In this document: positions 19,573 to 26,862 of the stretch, piece after piece
Numbering within the stretch: position 1 is the first letter of the stretch
Layout: every line of letters begins with the position of its first letter
NCBI GenBank assembly: GCA_947479935.1
Contig: CANKBG010000005.1
Span: 34,463-98,462 of the forward strand
DNA length: 64,000 bases
From: Comamonadaceae bacterium
Lineage (GTDB): Bacteria > Pseudomonadota > Gammaproteobacteria > Burkholderiales > Burkholderiaceae_C
Direction of reading: 5' to 3'
Position numbers and translations under genes: made by a program
The notes under the pieces: generated by a model
The model's database searches: none
What the model was told of the DNA's origin: nothing
The model's input: only the letters and a program-made list of their open reading frames with translations

Positions 19573-20372
19573 TCGCCTTTGAAATTGGCAGGGCGTTTTT
19601 CTAAAAAGGCTTTAACACCTTCAAAGTAGTCGTGTGTTTTGCCCATCTCAGATTGTGTGTCTCGCTCTTGATCAAGCTGCTCTGACAAGCTGCGAGTGTG
19701 CGCGCCCGCCATCAGTTTGCGCGTGGCCACCAACGCCTTGGTAGGCATCACAGACAACTTCTCGGCCATGTCCATGGCTGCGGCCACAGAGTCTTCGGCC
19801 ACGTCCCAAATCATGCCCCACTCTTTGGCTTGTTGTGCCCCTAACTTGTCGCCTGTCATGGCCAATGCCAATGCACGGGGCATGCCCAATCTTTCGACCA
19901 ACAACCAGCTGCTGCCGGCATCTGGAATCAGGCCAATTTTGCTGAAAGCTTGAATGAAACTGGCTTGCGGAGAAGCAATGGCAATGTCACAGGCCATGGC
20001 TATGGAAGCACCAGCACCCGCCGCCACACCATTGACGGCTGCAATGACAGGCATGCGCAAAGCTTGTATGCGCCGTGTGGTGGGATTGAACGCTTGGTCA
20101 ATGATGGGGCCAGGGTCGGCACGCTTGACCATGTCGGGGCCGGGCGTGAAATCAAAATTAGACAAATCAGCACCGGCACAAAAGCCTCGGCCAGCACCTG
20201 TCAACACCATGGCCCTGATTTCCGCGTCTGCCTCTGCCAGATCAAAGGCGGCCCATAAGTCATGGTGCATTTGAAGTGTGAAACTGTTCAATGCTTGAGG
20301 GCGGTTCAATGTGACCAAGGCCACCGCGCCACGTTTTTCAAAAGTCACGGACAAATTATTTTCTTGCGTCAT
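19569..20372 (-). CDS. paaG: 2-(1,2-epoxy-1,2-dihydrophenyl)acetyl-CoA isomerase PaaG
   Basis: Crotonase-fold enzyme converting ring-1,2-epoxyphenylacetyl-CoA to the oxepin in aerobic phenylacetate degradation. CoA-binding/oxyanion motifs are GFCAGADLSNFD and AAGAGASIAMACDIAIAS. The catalytic-Asp region KIGLIPDAGSSWLL fits PaaG rather than hydratases (Glu there). 267 residues. First gene of the operon; its upstream region carries a 24-bp palindrome resembling PaaR/TetR operators. Ring epoxidase genes (paaABCDE) are not in this window. Confidence 0.92.
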   Translation of the reverse strand: MTQENNLSVTFEKRGAVALVTLNRPQALNSFTLQMHHDLWAAFDLAEADAEIRAMVLTGAGRGFCAGADLSNFDFTPGPDMVKRADPGPIIDQAFNPTTRRIQALRMPVIAAVNGVAAGAGASIAMACDIAIASPQASFIQAFSKIGLIPDAGSSWLLVERLGMPRALALAMTGDKLGAQQAKEWGMIWDVAEDSVAAAMDMAEKLSVMPTKALVATRKLMAGAHTRSLSEQLDQERDTQSEMGKTHDYFEGVKAFLEKRPANFKGE

Positions 20373-20414
20373 GGTCTCTGGCCTTAAGTGCGGCTTAAAA
20401 ATGAAAATGTACCA

Positions 20415-20438
20415 TTAACCGACCGAGCGGTTGGCTAA
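20415..20438. promoter_or_regulatory. 24-bp imperfect palindrome, candidate TetR/PaaR-type operator
   Basis: TTAACCGACCG-AG-CGGTTGGCTAA lies between the divergent paaG and enoyl-CoA hydratase genes. The two half-sites match except at four symmetry-related base pairs and the central AG. ACCGACCGNNCGGT-type palindromes are typical operators of TetR-family regulators of phenylacetate and acyl-CoA genes in betaproteobacteria (recalled family knowledge). The regulator is not encoded in the window. Confidence 0.6.
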
Positions 20439-20518
20439 TGTTTTCCCTTGCTTGGATCAATTTTTCATCCCGTTATAGTCAGGGGGTGATGGCATTAGAA
20501 CCTGATTGGAGAATCGTT

Positions 20519-21298
20519 TTGACCTACGAAAACATTGAAGTCCGTACCGAAGGCGGCAAAGTTGGCATCCTTACCCTGAATCGCCCGAAAGCACTCAATG
20601 CGTTGAATGGGCCCTTGATGGACGAATTGGGCATGGCTTTGAAGGCCTTTGACGCTGACGGAGCCATTGGCTGCATCATTGTGACTGGCAGCGAAAAAGC
20701 ATTTGCCGCAGGTGCCGACATCTCGGCCATGGCCAAACACAATTTCAGTAACGTCTACAAAGAAGACTTCATCACCCGCAACTGGGAAACCATTCGCAGC
20801 ATTCGCAAGCCCGTCATTGCGGCGGTCAGCGGCTTTGCATTGGGTGGCGGCTGCGAGTTGGCCATGATGTGTGATTTCATCATTGCGGCAGAGAACGCCA
20901 AATTCGGCCAACCCGAAATTAAATTGGGCATTATTCCGGGTGCAGGCGGGACACAACGTTTGCCGCGCGCTGTGGGCAAATCAAAGGCCATGGACATGGC
21001 GTTAACAGCCCGCATGATGGACGCTCAAGAAGCAGAGCGCGCCGGCTTGGTCAGCCGCGTAGTGCCTACCGATAAATTGATGGAAGAAGCCTTGGGCGCG
21101 GCTTTGGTCATTTGCAGCATGGGCCAATTGGCTGTGATGGCCGCCAAGGAAAGCGTTAACCGCGCCTTTGAAAGCGGCCTAAGCGATGGCGTGATGTTTG
21201 AGCGCAGATTGTTCCATTCGATGTTTGCCACAGAAGATCAAAAAGAAGGCATGGATGCATTTTTAAACAAACGTGTCCCCGTTTTTCAAAACAAATAA
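20519..21298 (+). CDS. Enoyl-CoA hydratase
   Basis: Crotonase-fold enoyl-CoA hydratase. [10 protein letters not shown] is near the start, the oxyanion motif [13 protein letters not shown] follows, and [42 protein letters not shown] carries both catalytic glutamates (in CEL and GQPEI). The start is taken as a TTG at 20519, preceded by GGAG seven bases upstream, giving 259 residues that begin like relatives (TYENIEV). The ORF-track start adds 27 unrelated codons and would place coding sequence over the operator. It probably serves the phenylacetate or fatty-acid beta-oxidation branch (PaaF/FadB-like), given its divergent pairing with paaG. Confidence 0.9.
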   Translation: MTYENIEVRTEGGKVGILTLNRPKALNALNGPLMDELGMALKAFDADGAIGCIIVTGSEKAFAAGADISAMAKHNFSNVYKEDFITRNWETIRSIRKPVIAAVSGFALGGGCELAMMCDFIIAAENAKFGQPEIKLGIIPGAGGTQRLPRAVGKSKAMDMALTARMMDAQEAERAGLVSRVVPTDKLMEEALGAALVICSMGQLAVMAAKESVNRAFESGLSDGVMFERRLFHSMFATEDQKEGMDAFLNKRVPVFQNK

Positions 21299-21343
21299 GG
21301 TGTAACGATTGCATTGAATTGAATCATTTGGCAACCAGTCATT

Positions 21344-22672
21344 TTGCAAAACGCACTGATCTCCGGACCTGTTGTTCCAACCATTTGGCGCTTAGCTTTA
21401 CCCAATATTTTTGCCATGACCGCCAGTGCGCTGGTGACCATTGCTGAAACTTGGTACGTGGGTCAATTGGGTCTTCTGCCGCTTGCTGGCATGGCCTTGG
21501 TCTTTCCATTGGTCATGTTGCAACAGATGTTGTCTGCCGGCTCTATGGGGGGCGGCATTTCCTCTGCCATCAGTCGTGCGCTGGGCGCTAACGACACGAC
21601 CAAGGCCAACGCTTTGGTTTTACACGCTCTGCTCATTGCAATTGGCATCGGCCTCTTTTTCACCTTCATTTTTCTTTTCTTCAGTCGCCCCATCTTCACA
21701 GCCATGGGCGGCCAAGGAGAACCACTTGAATATTGCTTGGCCTATGCGCACATTGCCTTTTTAGGCGCAGTGAGTATTTGGCTGACAAACTCTTTGACGT
21801 CTGTCTTGCGGGGCACAGGCAATATGCGCACCCCCTCTACCGTGCTTCTCACTGCATCCATAGGACAAGTTGTCTTGAGTGGTATTTTGGGATTAGGGTT
21901 TGGCCCCATTCCTAGCTTTGGCATGGCGGGCGTTGCCGCAGGCCCTGTCATTGTTTATTCAGCCAGCGCCATTTATTTGTTCTTTTATTTGCGCTCGCAC
22001 CGAAGCACTTTAAAGCTTAGCTTTAAAAGTCCATTGTCTTCAGCCTTGTTCATCGACATTCTGAAAGTTGGCGGCATGTCCAGCTTAAGTTCGCTTCAAA
22101 CTGTGGCCACCATTGCGATAGTCACTCGCTTAATGTCCAGTTTTGGTCCAGAGGCTTTGGCCGCTTATGGCATTGGCACTCGATTAGAGTTTTTATTGGT
22201 TCCCATTACTTTTGCATTTGGCGTGGCGTGCTTGTCTATGGTAGGCATGGCCTTAGGTGCCAACTTAATTCAACGCGCCAAACAAGTCGCCTGGAGCGGT
22301 GCGTTGCTATCGGGCTTATTGGTCGGCTGTATTGGATTGTTCGTGAGCCTTTGGCCAGACACTTGGACTAAAATTTTCACCGCCAACCCTGCGGTTCTGA
22401 CCTACACAAAGCTTTACTTCCAATGGGTTGGACCTTGCTACGGATTTTTTGCATTGGGTTTGTGTTTGTATTTCGCCTCCCAAGGTGCAGGTAAACTTTT
22501 AGGTCCCGTTTTAGCCGGCACTTTCAGGTTGTGTGTGGTGGCAGCGGGCGGCATTTGGCTTACTCACAATAACGGCACACCTCTTGAAATGTTTGCACTG
22601 ATTGCTGCGGGCATGGTGAGCTACGGACTTCTTTCGGCAGCAGCCGTCTACAAAACCAGTTGGGCTCGTTAA
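21344..22672 (+). CDS. MATE family efflux transporter
   Basis: 442 residues with twelve predicted hydrophobic helices in two repeats (first: PNIFAMTASALVTIAETWYVGQLG; second half begins near residue 240). This is the DinF/NorM-like MATE layout, using a Na+ or H+ gradient to export cationic drugs or metabolites. The start in the ORF track is a TTG; no convincing ribosome binding site was seen, so the exact N-terminus is uncertain. The gene overlaps the end of the convergent asparaginase gene by 4 nt. Confidence 0.92.
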   Translation: MQNALISGPVVPTIWRLALPNIFAMTASALVTIAETWYVGQLGLLPLAGMALVFPLVMLQQMLSAGSMGGGISSAISRALGANDTTKANALVLHALLIAIGIGLFFTFIFLFFSRPIFTAMGGQGEPLEYCLAYAHIAFLGAVSIWLTNSLTSVLRGTGNMRTPSTVLLTASIGQVVLSGILGLGFGPIPSFGMAGVAAGPVIVYSASAIYLFFYLRSHRSTLKLSFKSPLSSALFIDILKVGGMSSLSSLQTVATIAIVTRLMSSFGPEALAAYGIGTRLEFLLVPITFAFGVACLSMVGMALGANLIQRAKQVAWSGALLSGLLVGCIGLFVSLWPDTWTKIFTANPAVLTYTKLYFQWVGPCYGFFALGLCLYFASQGAGKLLGPVLAGTFRLCVVAAGGIWLTHNNGTPLEMFALIAAGMVSYGLLSAAAVYKTSWAR

Positions 22673-23676
22673 ACTGTTTGAATTTTAAAAATACTTCTGC
22701 GCTCACCCACGTTGGTCCCTTTGATATTTTTCAATTCAGCTGAGCGCCAAGGTTTTAAAGCTTGGCGTTGCGCCGAATCTAGCCATCCCAATTGATCCAA
22801 AGCTTCTACGGTGGCTGCAAACAACGCGGGCTTATGACCGTCAGCAATTTTGAGAGCCAAGGCCTGCCCTCGAGACCGACTGGCCACCACCTGAACCCCA
22901 TCGGCCCCTACTTTGGTCACCCAGTCTCCTTTGCCAATTTTCATAAAGTCTGCATCGCTGCGACCCGTGCCCGATACCAATTCTGGGTGCGCAGTCATGG
23001 CTTCGCCCAGTAGTTTCAAACTGGCGCCATATTCGTTGTTTGACTCTGGTTGGGCCAAGCGCGCGTAGGCCTGTGCCAAATTTGAAAGCGGCATGGCAAA
23101 GTTAGGCGCAGAGCACCCATCAATGCCCCAGCCCATTGCATCCTGATGTATTCCCGCCACATCGGCAACGGCCTTGCGTACTTTTTGCTGCAAAGGATGT
23201 GCGAGGTCTGTATAAGTTTCAGTTGGCAAATCGTGAAGCGCGCAATAGGCCAAAAAGCCGCTGTGTTTGCCACTGCAATTGTGATGACGCTCGTCGTATT
23301 CAAAACCTTCGGGCAAGGGCAGATCGTTGAATGAAAAACGATAAGGCACGTGGCATCCGCATTGCATTTGCTTGTAAGTGCTACCACTTTTTTTCAAAAT
23401 AGAAGACACCTCCGCCACATGCATGTCTTCCCCATTGTGGCTAGCACACATGAGCGCCAGTTCCTTAGATGTAAAACCAAATTGTTTGGCGCCACCGCTT
23501 TGCATAAGTGGTAAAGCTTGCAAGGCTTTCAGGGTTGAGCGCGTAAAGCACAACCAATTGGGATTGCCGGCATGCGCGATCAATTTGCCATCTGTGTCAG
23601 TGACGGCCAGTGCCCCCATGTGCATACATTCAGAAACGCCGTTGCGGGTGAGTTCAATCATGGGAACGAAATTCAT
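22669..23676 (-). CDS. Asparaginase (Rhizobium etli AnsA/ReAV class)
   Basis: 335-residue protein of the PF06089 asparaginase family, unrelated in fold to the classical type I/II bacterial enzymes. The serine-beta-lactamase-like tandem FTRSTLKALQ (Ser-x-x-Lys) is near residue 47. The zinc-binding region HHNCSGKHSG and a later GIDGCSAPNF match the Cys/Lys/Cys metal site known for ReAV. It hydrolyses L-asparagine to aspartate and ammonia in the cytoplasm. No signal peptide; isolated gene. Confidence 0.88.
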   Translation of the reverse strand: MNFVPMIELTRNGVSECMHMGALAVTDTDGKLIAHAGNPNWLCFTRSTLKALQALPLMQSGGAKQFGFTSKELALMCASHNGEDMHVAEVSSILKKSGSTYKQMQCGCHVPYRFSFNDLPLPEGFEYDERHHNCSGKHSGFLAYCALHDLPTETYTDLAHPLQQKVRKAVADVAGIHQDAMGWGIDGCSAPNFAMPLSNLAQAYARLAQPESNNEYGASLKLLGEAMTAHPELVSGTGRSDADFMKIGKGDWVTKVGADGVQVVASRSRGQALALKIADGHKPALFAATVEALDQLGWLDSAQRQALKPWRSAELKNIKGTNVGERRSIFKIQTV

Positions 23677-23712
23677 AGGACCTTTGTCAAAAATGGCAAA
23701 CTTTTCTGCCGC

Positions 23713-24471
23713 TTAAAGCGCAGCGACACACCGAAAACCGACGTAACCCACTCGCGTGTCTCTCGGCTTAGTGGCGACATCTTCTGCCACCTGTCTGCTG
23801 GCGTCATACCACCAAGAAGCCCCACGGGTGACTCTCTCGTCGCCACTGCCCGTATCGACCCATTCCCAGACATTGCCGCCCATGTCATACAAACCATTCA
23901 CCCCAGGGCGAGTTGTCATGACTGGCAAGTGGCCTGTTCCACGCCACAATGCACCCGCGGGTGCTGTTCCTTTAGCAGAAGTGCAGCCCTCTAAGCAATG
24001 GCTTTCGTGCGCACTGTCGCCGTTGGGATACTTGTAGCGTTTTCCTTGATTGAATCCTGCGGGTGCTTGAGATCTTTGTTCAACATAAGCGGCATTGACC
24101 CACTCGCTGTCACGCGGCAAACGCTTGCCTTCGTGTTGACAAATTTTTTGAGCCTCATCAAAGGTCAGATGAACTGCTGGCTCATTGTCTTGCGCTGGAA
24201 TTCCGAAGGGCGCGCGCCAAGTCCAGCCTTTTTTCAGTACAAAGCCAGCCTCGTAGATGTAGCCACCGCCTTCTTTTTCAGCGCGACTGACAAAGCCTGT
24301 GCTTTGAGCAAAACGCTTCACTTGCGCAACTGTGACTTCGTGGGCATCCCAAAGCAAACCATGTACTTTGAGCTGTGTGCCGATTGACCGGGTTGGCAAT
24401 GGTGTCTGCGCTTGCGAAGACAAGCAAAACGACAGGCCAAGTCCTATGAGGGCGGCAAAACTAATGCGCAT
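23713..24471 (-). CDS. Secreted FGE/SUMF1-domain protein, probably non-catalytic
   Basis: A signal peptide (MRISFAALIGLGLSFCLSSQAQ) is followed by a formylglycine-generating-enzyme fold. Diagnostic stretches are LLWDAHEVTVAQVKRF, HLTFDEAQKIC, GKRLPRDSEWVNAAY, GLYDMGGNVWEWV, VTRGASWWYDA and VGYVGFRC. The CxxxxC copper-binding cysteine pair expected after the RGGSW block is absent, so it is unlikely to make formylglycine. Start at 24471 chosen because the longer ORF overlaps the cupin gene. It is coupled to the upstream cupin gene (stop 24479). Confidence 0.8.
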   Translation of the reverse strand: MRISFAALIGLGLSFCLSSQAQTPLPTRSIGTQLKVHGLLWDAHEVTVAQVKRFAQSTGFVSRAEKEGGGYIYEAGFVLKKGWTWRAPFGIPAQDNEPAVHLTFDEAQKICQHEGKRLPRDSEWVNAAYVEQRSQAPAGFNQGKRYKYPNGDSAHESHCLEGCTSAKGTAPAGALWRGTGHLPVMTTRPGVNGLYDMGGNVWEWVDTGSGDERVTRGASWWYDASRQVAEDVATKPRDTRVGYVGFRCVAAL

Positions 24472-24478
24472 TTTTAAT

Positions 24479-24760
24479 TTACAACTTACGGGCCACCCAA
24501 AAGTGGGCGCCTTCTGGACCATATTGCTCTGCGTGCTCAACATTTCGCTCAAGGTAAAAGCTCTGCCCTGCCCCATATGTTTGAGTGCCCGATGCCAGAC
24601 TTAATTGCACTTGGCCAGCACTGACCTGAACCCTCACATCAAAGGGGTGTGTATGGTTTTTGACCACCAGGTCGGGGGTCCAGTCCTTTTGGACCACTTC
24701 ATCAAAACCATCGTCCATGGCCTGTGAAGTGAAATCAGAGAAGTTGTCGTGAAATTTCAT
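24479..24760 (-). CDS. Small cupin-domain protein
   Basis: 93 residues from the ATG at 24760 (the ORF-track start is a TTG three codons earlier). A single cupin barrel is recognisable from NHTHPFDVRVQVSAGQ (metal-type HxH), the glycine turn YGAGQSFYLER and VEHAEQYGPEGAHFWVA. Function unknown; such small cupins often bind a metal and a small ligand. It lies just upstream of the FGE-fold gene in the same operon and is divergent from the brnTA locus. Confidence 0.8.
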   Translation of the reverse strand: MKFHDNFSDFTSQAMDDGFDEVVQKDWTPDLVVKNHTHPFDVRVQVSAGQVQLSLASGTQTYGAGQSFYLERNVEHAEQYGPEGAHFWVARKL

Positions 24761-24873
24761 AGTGGTCAAGAATTATCAAAAAGTTGGGAGGCAGTCAATG
24801 CAAGCAAATTTTGGCAGAGAAAGATCAAACTCACTCTTTTTGTGGCCATCAGGTCATTGACAGAATATTTAAT

Positions 24874-25164
24874 GTGAGTACACTTAATTTGGAAATCAGT
24901 TTTGATCAACTCAAAAGTAAACGCAATGAGGTGTTGAGGGGTCTGCCGTTCAATTTGGCTTTGCAGTTTGAGTGGTCCACTGCCATTATTTCAGCTGATC
25001 TAAGGTACGACTACGGTGAGGCAAGGTATACAGCCATGGGCTTTCTTGATGAAAAATTGCATGTGATTGTTTTCACGCCAAGAGAACAAGCTGTCCATGT
25101 CATCAGTCTTCGCAGGGCAAATTCTAGAGAAGTAGGGCTTTATGAGCAAGAAACAAAATCCTGA
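24874..25164 (+). CDS. brnT: BrnT family toxin (type II toxin-antitoxin)
   Basis: RelE-like ribonuclease toxin. The conserved order is ISFDQLKSKRNEVLRG, DLRYDYGEARYTAMGFLDEKLHVIVFT, and the C-terminal HVISLRRANSREVGLYEQ. BrnT cleaves RNA and blocks translation until neutralised by BrnA. The start is uncertain: the ORF-track TTG at 24784 is too long for the family; a GTG at 24874 (96 aa) or TTG at 24889 (91 aa) fits. It overlaps brnA by 23 nt. A TTGACA sequence at 24857 may be part of its promoter. Confidence 0.88.
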   Translation: MSTLNLEISFDQLKSKRNEVLRGLPFNLALQFEWSTAIISADLRYDYGEARYTAMGFLDEKLHVIVFTPREQAVHVISLRRANSREVGLYEQETKS

Positions 25165-25447
25165 ATTGGCTGATGCCGAGAATCCAACTTGGAGCTTAGA
25201 GACTTTTAAAAAATCTCGTCCAGCTAAAGAAGTTTTACCCAACATATTCAGTGATCAAATCAGCCAAGAATTGTTAAAGCCAAGAGGCAGACCGCGCCTA
25301 GAAACTCCGAAGGAGCGCATCAATATCAGGCTTTCTTACGAAGTCATTCAGCATTTCAAGTCTTCAGGGGCTGGTTGGCAAACCCGCATAGACGCCGCAC
25401 TTAGGGAATTTATTCAGAGTAAACCAAACTCCGACCTCAGACGTTGA
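25142..25447 (+). CDS. brnA: BrnA family antitoxin
   Basis: 101-residue antitoxin with the BrnA pattern: ADAENPTWSLETFKKSRPAKEVLP at the N-terminus, RGRPRLETPKERINIRLSYEVIQHFKSSG in the middle, and GWQTRIDAALREFI at the C-terminus (ribbon-helix-helix DNA-binding part). BrnA sequesters BrnT and represses its own promoter in characterised systems. It overlaps brnT by 23 nt, the usual toxin-first order of this family. Confidence 0.9.
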   Translation: MSKKQNPELADAENPTWSLETFKKSRPAKEVLPNIFSDQISQELLKPRGRPRLETPKERINIRLSYEVIQHFKSSGAGWQTRIDAALREFIQSKPNSDLRR

Positions 25448-25470
25448 ATAGCTATCCACAGGAGATTGTG

Positions 25471-25800
25471 ATGAAAAAATTGCTTGTTTTGATGCTTTTA
25501 ACCCTCAGCGCATCAGCCATGGCGCAGCACCAAGGGCATGGCTTCAGGCACGGTCATGGGCACGGACATGGTCATTGGGCCAGGGGCTACAGTGGTGGCT
25601 GGGGTTGGGCAGTACCAGCCGCAATCGGTGGCATATTGGTCTATGAGGCCACCAGACAACCAGTCTACGTTCAGCCCAATCCGGTCATCATTCAGCAGCA
25701 ACCGGTTTACACCCCACAAGCCTATTCCAGTTGTACCCCATGGACCGAGGTGCACAGCTCAGACGGCACCATCAGCAGAACTCGCACCTGCACCCAATAA
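25471..25800 (+). CDS. Secreted His/Gly-rich small protein
   Basis: 109 residues from the ATG at 25471, which follows GGAGATTGTG. A clear signal peptide (MKKLLVLMLLTLSASAMA) precedes a His-Gly repeat (GHGHGHGHW and flanks), a short hydrophobic GWAVPAAIGGILVYEA stretch, a Pro/Gln-rich segment and a C-terminal Cys pair (CTPW...RTCTQ). The His cluster suggests metal binding, but no family is recognised. It starts 23 nt after brnA and may or may not share its transcript. Confidence 0.8.
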   Translation: MKKLLVLMLLTLSASAMAQHQGHGFRHGHGHGHGHWARGYSGGWGWAVPAAIGGILVYEATRQPVYVQPNPVIIQQQPVYTPQAYSSCTPWTEVHSSDGTISRTRTCTQ

Positions 25801-25816
25801 GCCATGAAGAAGGGCT

Positions 25817-26710
25817 TTATGATCGGCGCCCTTCAACCTTCACAATTGCAGGTTGCATTTCAACCATGCCATAGGGTCCTGTAACTTCTCCTGAAAGCAC
25901 TTGGCCGTTCACAAGGACTTTGACCGCCTTCAAGAGCTCATCGGCATTGATAAAGCTGAAATGAAGCACAGAGCCTTCTATCCGCGCGCCCAGCAGATTT
26001 TGCGTTTTGCCTTGAACGGTGAGCGTTCCACCGACTCGCTGAAAAGCTTGGTCCAACTTCAAAGTAGCATTGCCTTTTTCATCCAAGCCTGAAAGTGTCC
26101 AAAGACCCGCCACGTTGGCAGGCACAGTCCAAAAATAGCCCGTGCCATTTGTTACACGTATGACTTGATCGGGCTCCCAGTCGCCCATAGAAAACGTATT
26201 TGAAAGCACCCGAGTGCCAGGCTTCATTGCCAAGATGGTTGGCCTGAGCTGTGCATTCAGCTCTTCCAACAAGTACATGGTGACCACAGTTGCTTTGGAA
26301 AAATCTTCTTTGAAAATGTCACCATGAACAATGCGCACACGCTCGGCCACACCAGCCCTTTGGGCATTGCGCTGCGCTAAGGCTGCCAAGTCTTTGTTGT
26401 ATTCAATGCCCCAAGCTCGGGCGCCAAAATGTCGGGCAGCTGCAATAGGAATTTTTCCGTCGCCCGCACCCAAATCAACCAACTCGTCGTTAGGCCCTAC
26501 TTCTGCGGCTTCCAACAACTTGAATACCAAGTCATCGCTGGTGGGCAGCCACATGACATCCTTGCCCATCTGCCCTCTCTTGGGCGCATAGGTTTCAGTT
26601 TGCAACAAGCTACAAGCCTGTAAACCCGCGATGGTCACCCCAAGGCAAAGTGCCAAGCGCAAGCCGCGTAAAAGTCGAAAGAGGTGTGAGTTTTTGTAAA
26701 AGTAAATCAT
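25817..26710 (-). CDS. Methyltransferase-fold protein with lipoprotein signal
   Basis: 297 residues. The N-terminus has a basic region, a hydrophobic helix and a lipobox-like LQAC (about residues 30-33), suggesting export and lipidation. After it comes a Rossmann methyltransferase domain: ELVDLGAGDGKIPIAAARHFGA (SAM motif I), GIEYNKDLAALAQRNA (acidic motif II) and VHGDIFKEDF (motif III). The last 90 residues form an extra beta-rich domain. SAM is normally cytoplasmic, so a periplasmic enzyme would be odd; alternatively the N-terminus is only a membrane anchor. Divergent from the hydrolase gene across the FNR-like site. Confidence 0.8.
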   Translation of the reverse strand: MIYFYKNSHLFRLLRGLRLALCLGVTIAGLQACSLLQTETYAPKRGQMGKDVMWLPTSDDLVFKLLEAAEVGPNDELVDLGAGDGKIPIAAARHFGARAWGIEYNKDLAALAQRNAQRAGVAERVRIVHGDIFKEDFSKATVVTMYLLEELNAQLRPTILAMKPGTRVLSNTFSMGDWEPDQVIRVTNGTGYFWTVPANVAGLWTLSGLDEKGNATLKLDQAFQRVGGTLTVQGKTQNLLGARIEGSVLHFSFINADELLKAVKVLVNGQVLSGEVTGPYGMVEMQPAIVKVEGRRS

Positions 26711-26808
26711 GGTTTTAGAGTGCGAAGCTATCCAAATGTATTCGAGTCTTAACAGCTGCGCATGGCAACTGAGGGTAAATCCTGAATTCAGAAATTTTCC
26801 ATTATGTT

Positions 26809-26822
26809 TTGATACAAATCAA
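26809..26822. promoter_or_regulatory. Perfect FNR/ANR-type site TTGAT-N4-ATCAA
   Basis: TTGATACAAATCAA is an exact match to the FNR-family (FNR, ANR, DNR) consensus. It lies about 47 nt upstream of the Tat-signal hydrolase start and about 100 nt from the divergent methyltransferase start, i.e. in a promoter region where a class II activator site would sit. Control by oxygen or nitrogen oxides is inferred. Confidence 0.6.
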
Positions 26823-26862
26823 ATCAGTCATTGCCCTGGATTGAAATTCAAAAAGAAAATAT

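Noticed and set aside
25805-25833. GAAGGGC...GCCCTTC hairpin after the His-rich gene
   Set aside because: Lies partly within the opposing methyltransferase coding end and has no T-tract; weak as a terminator.
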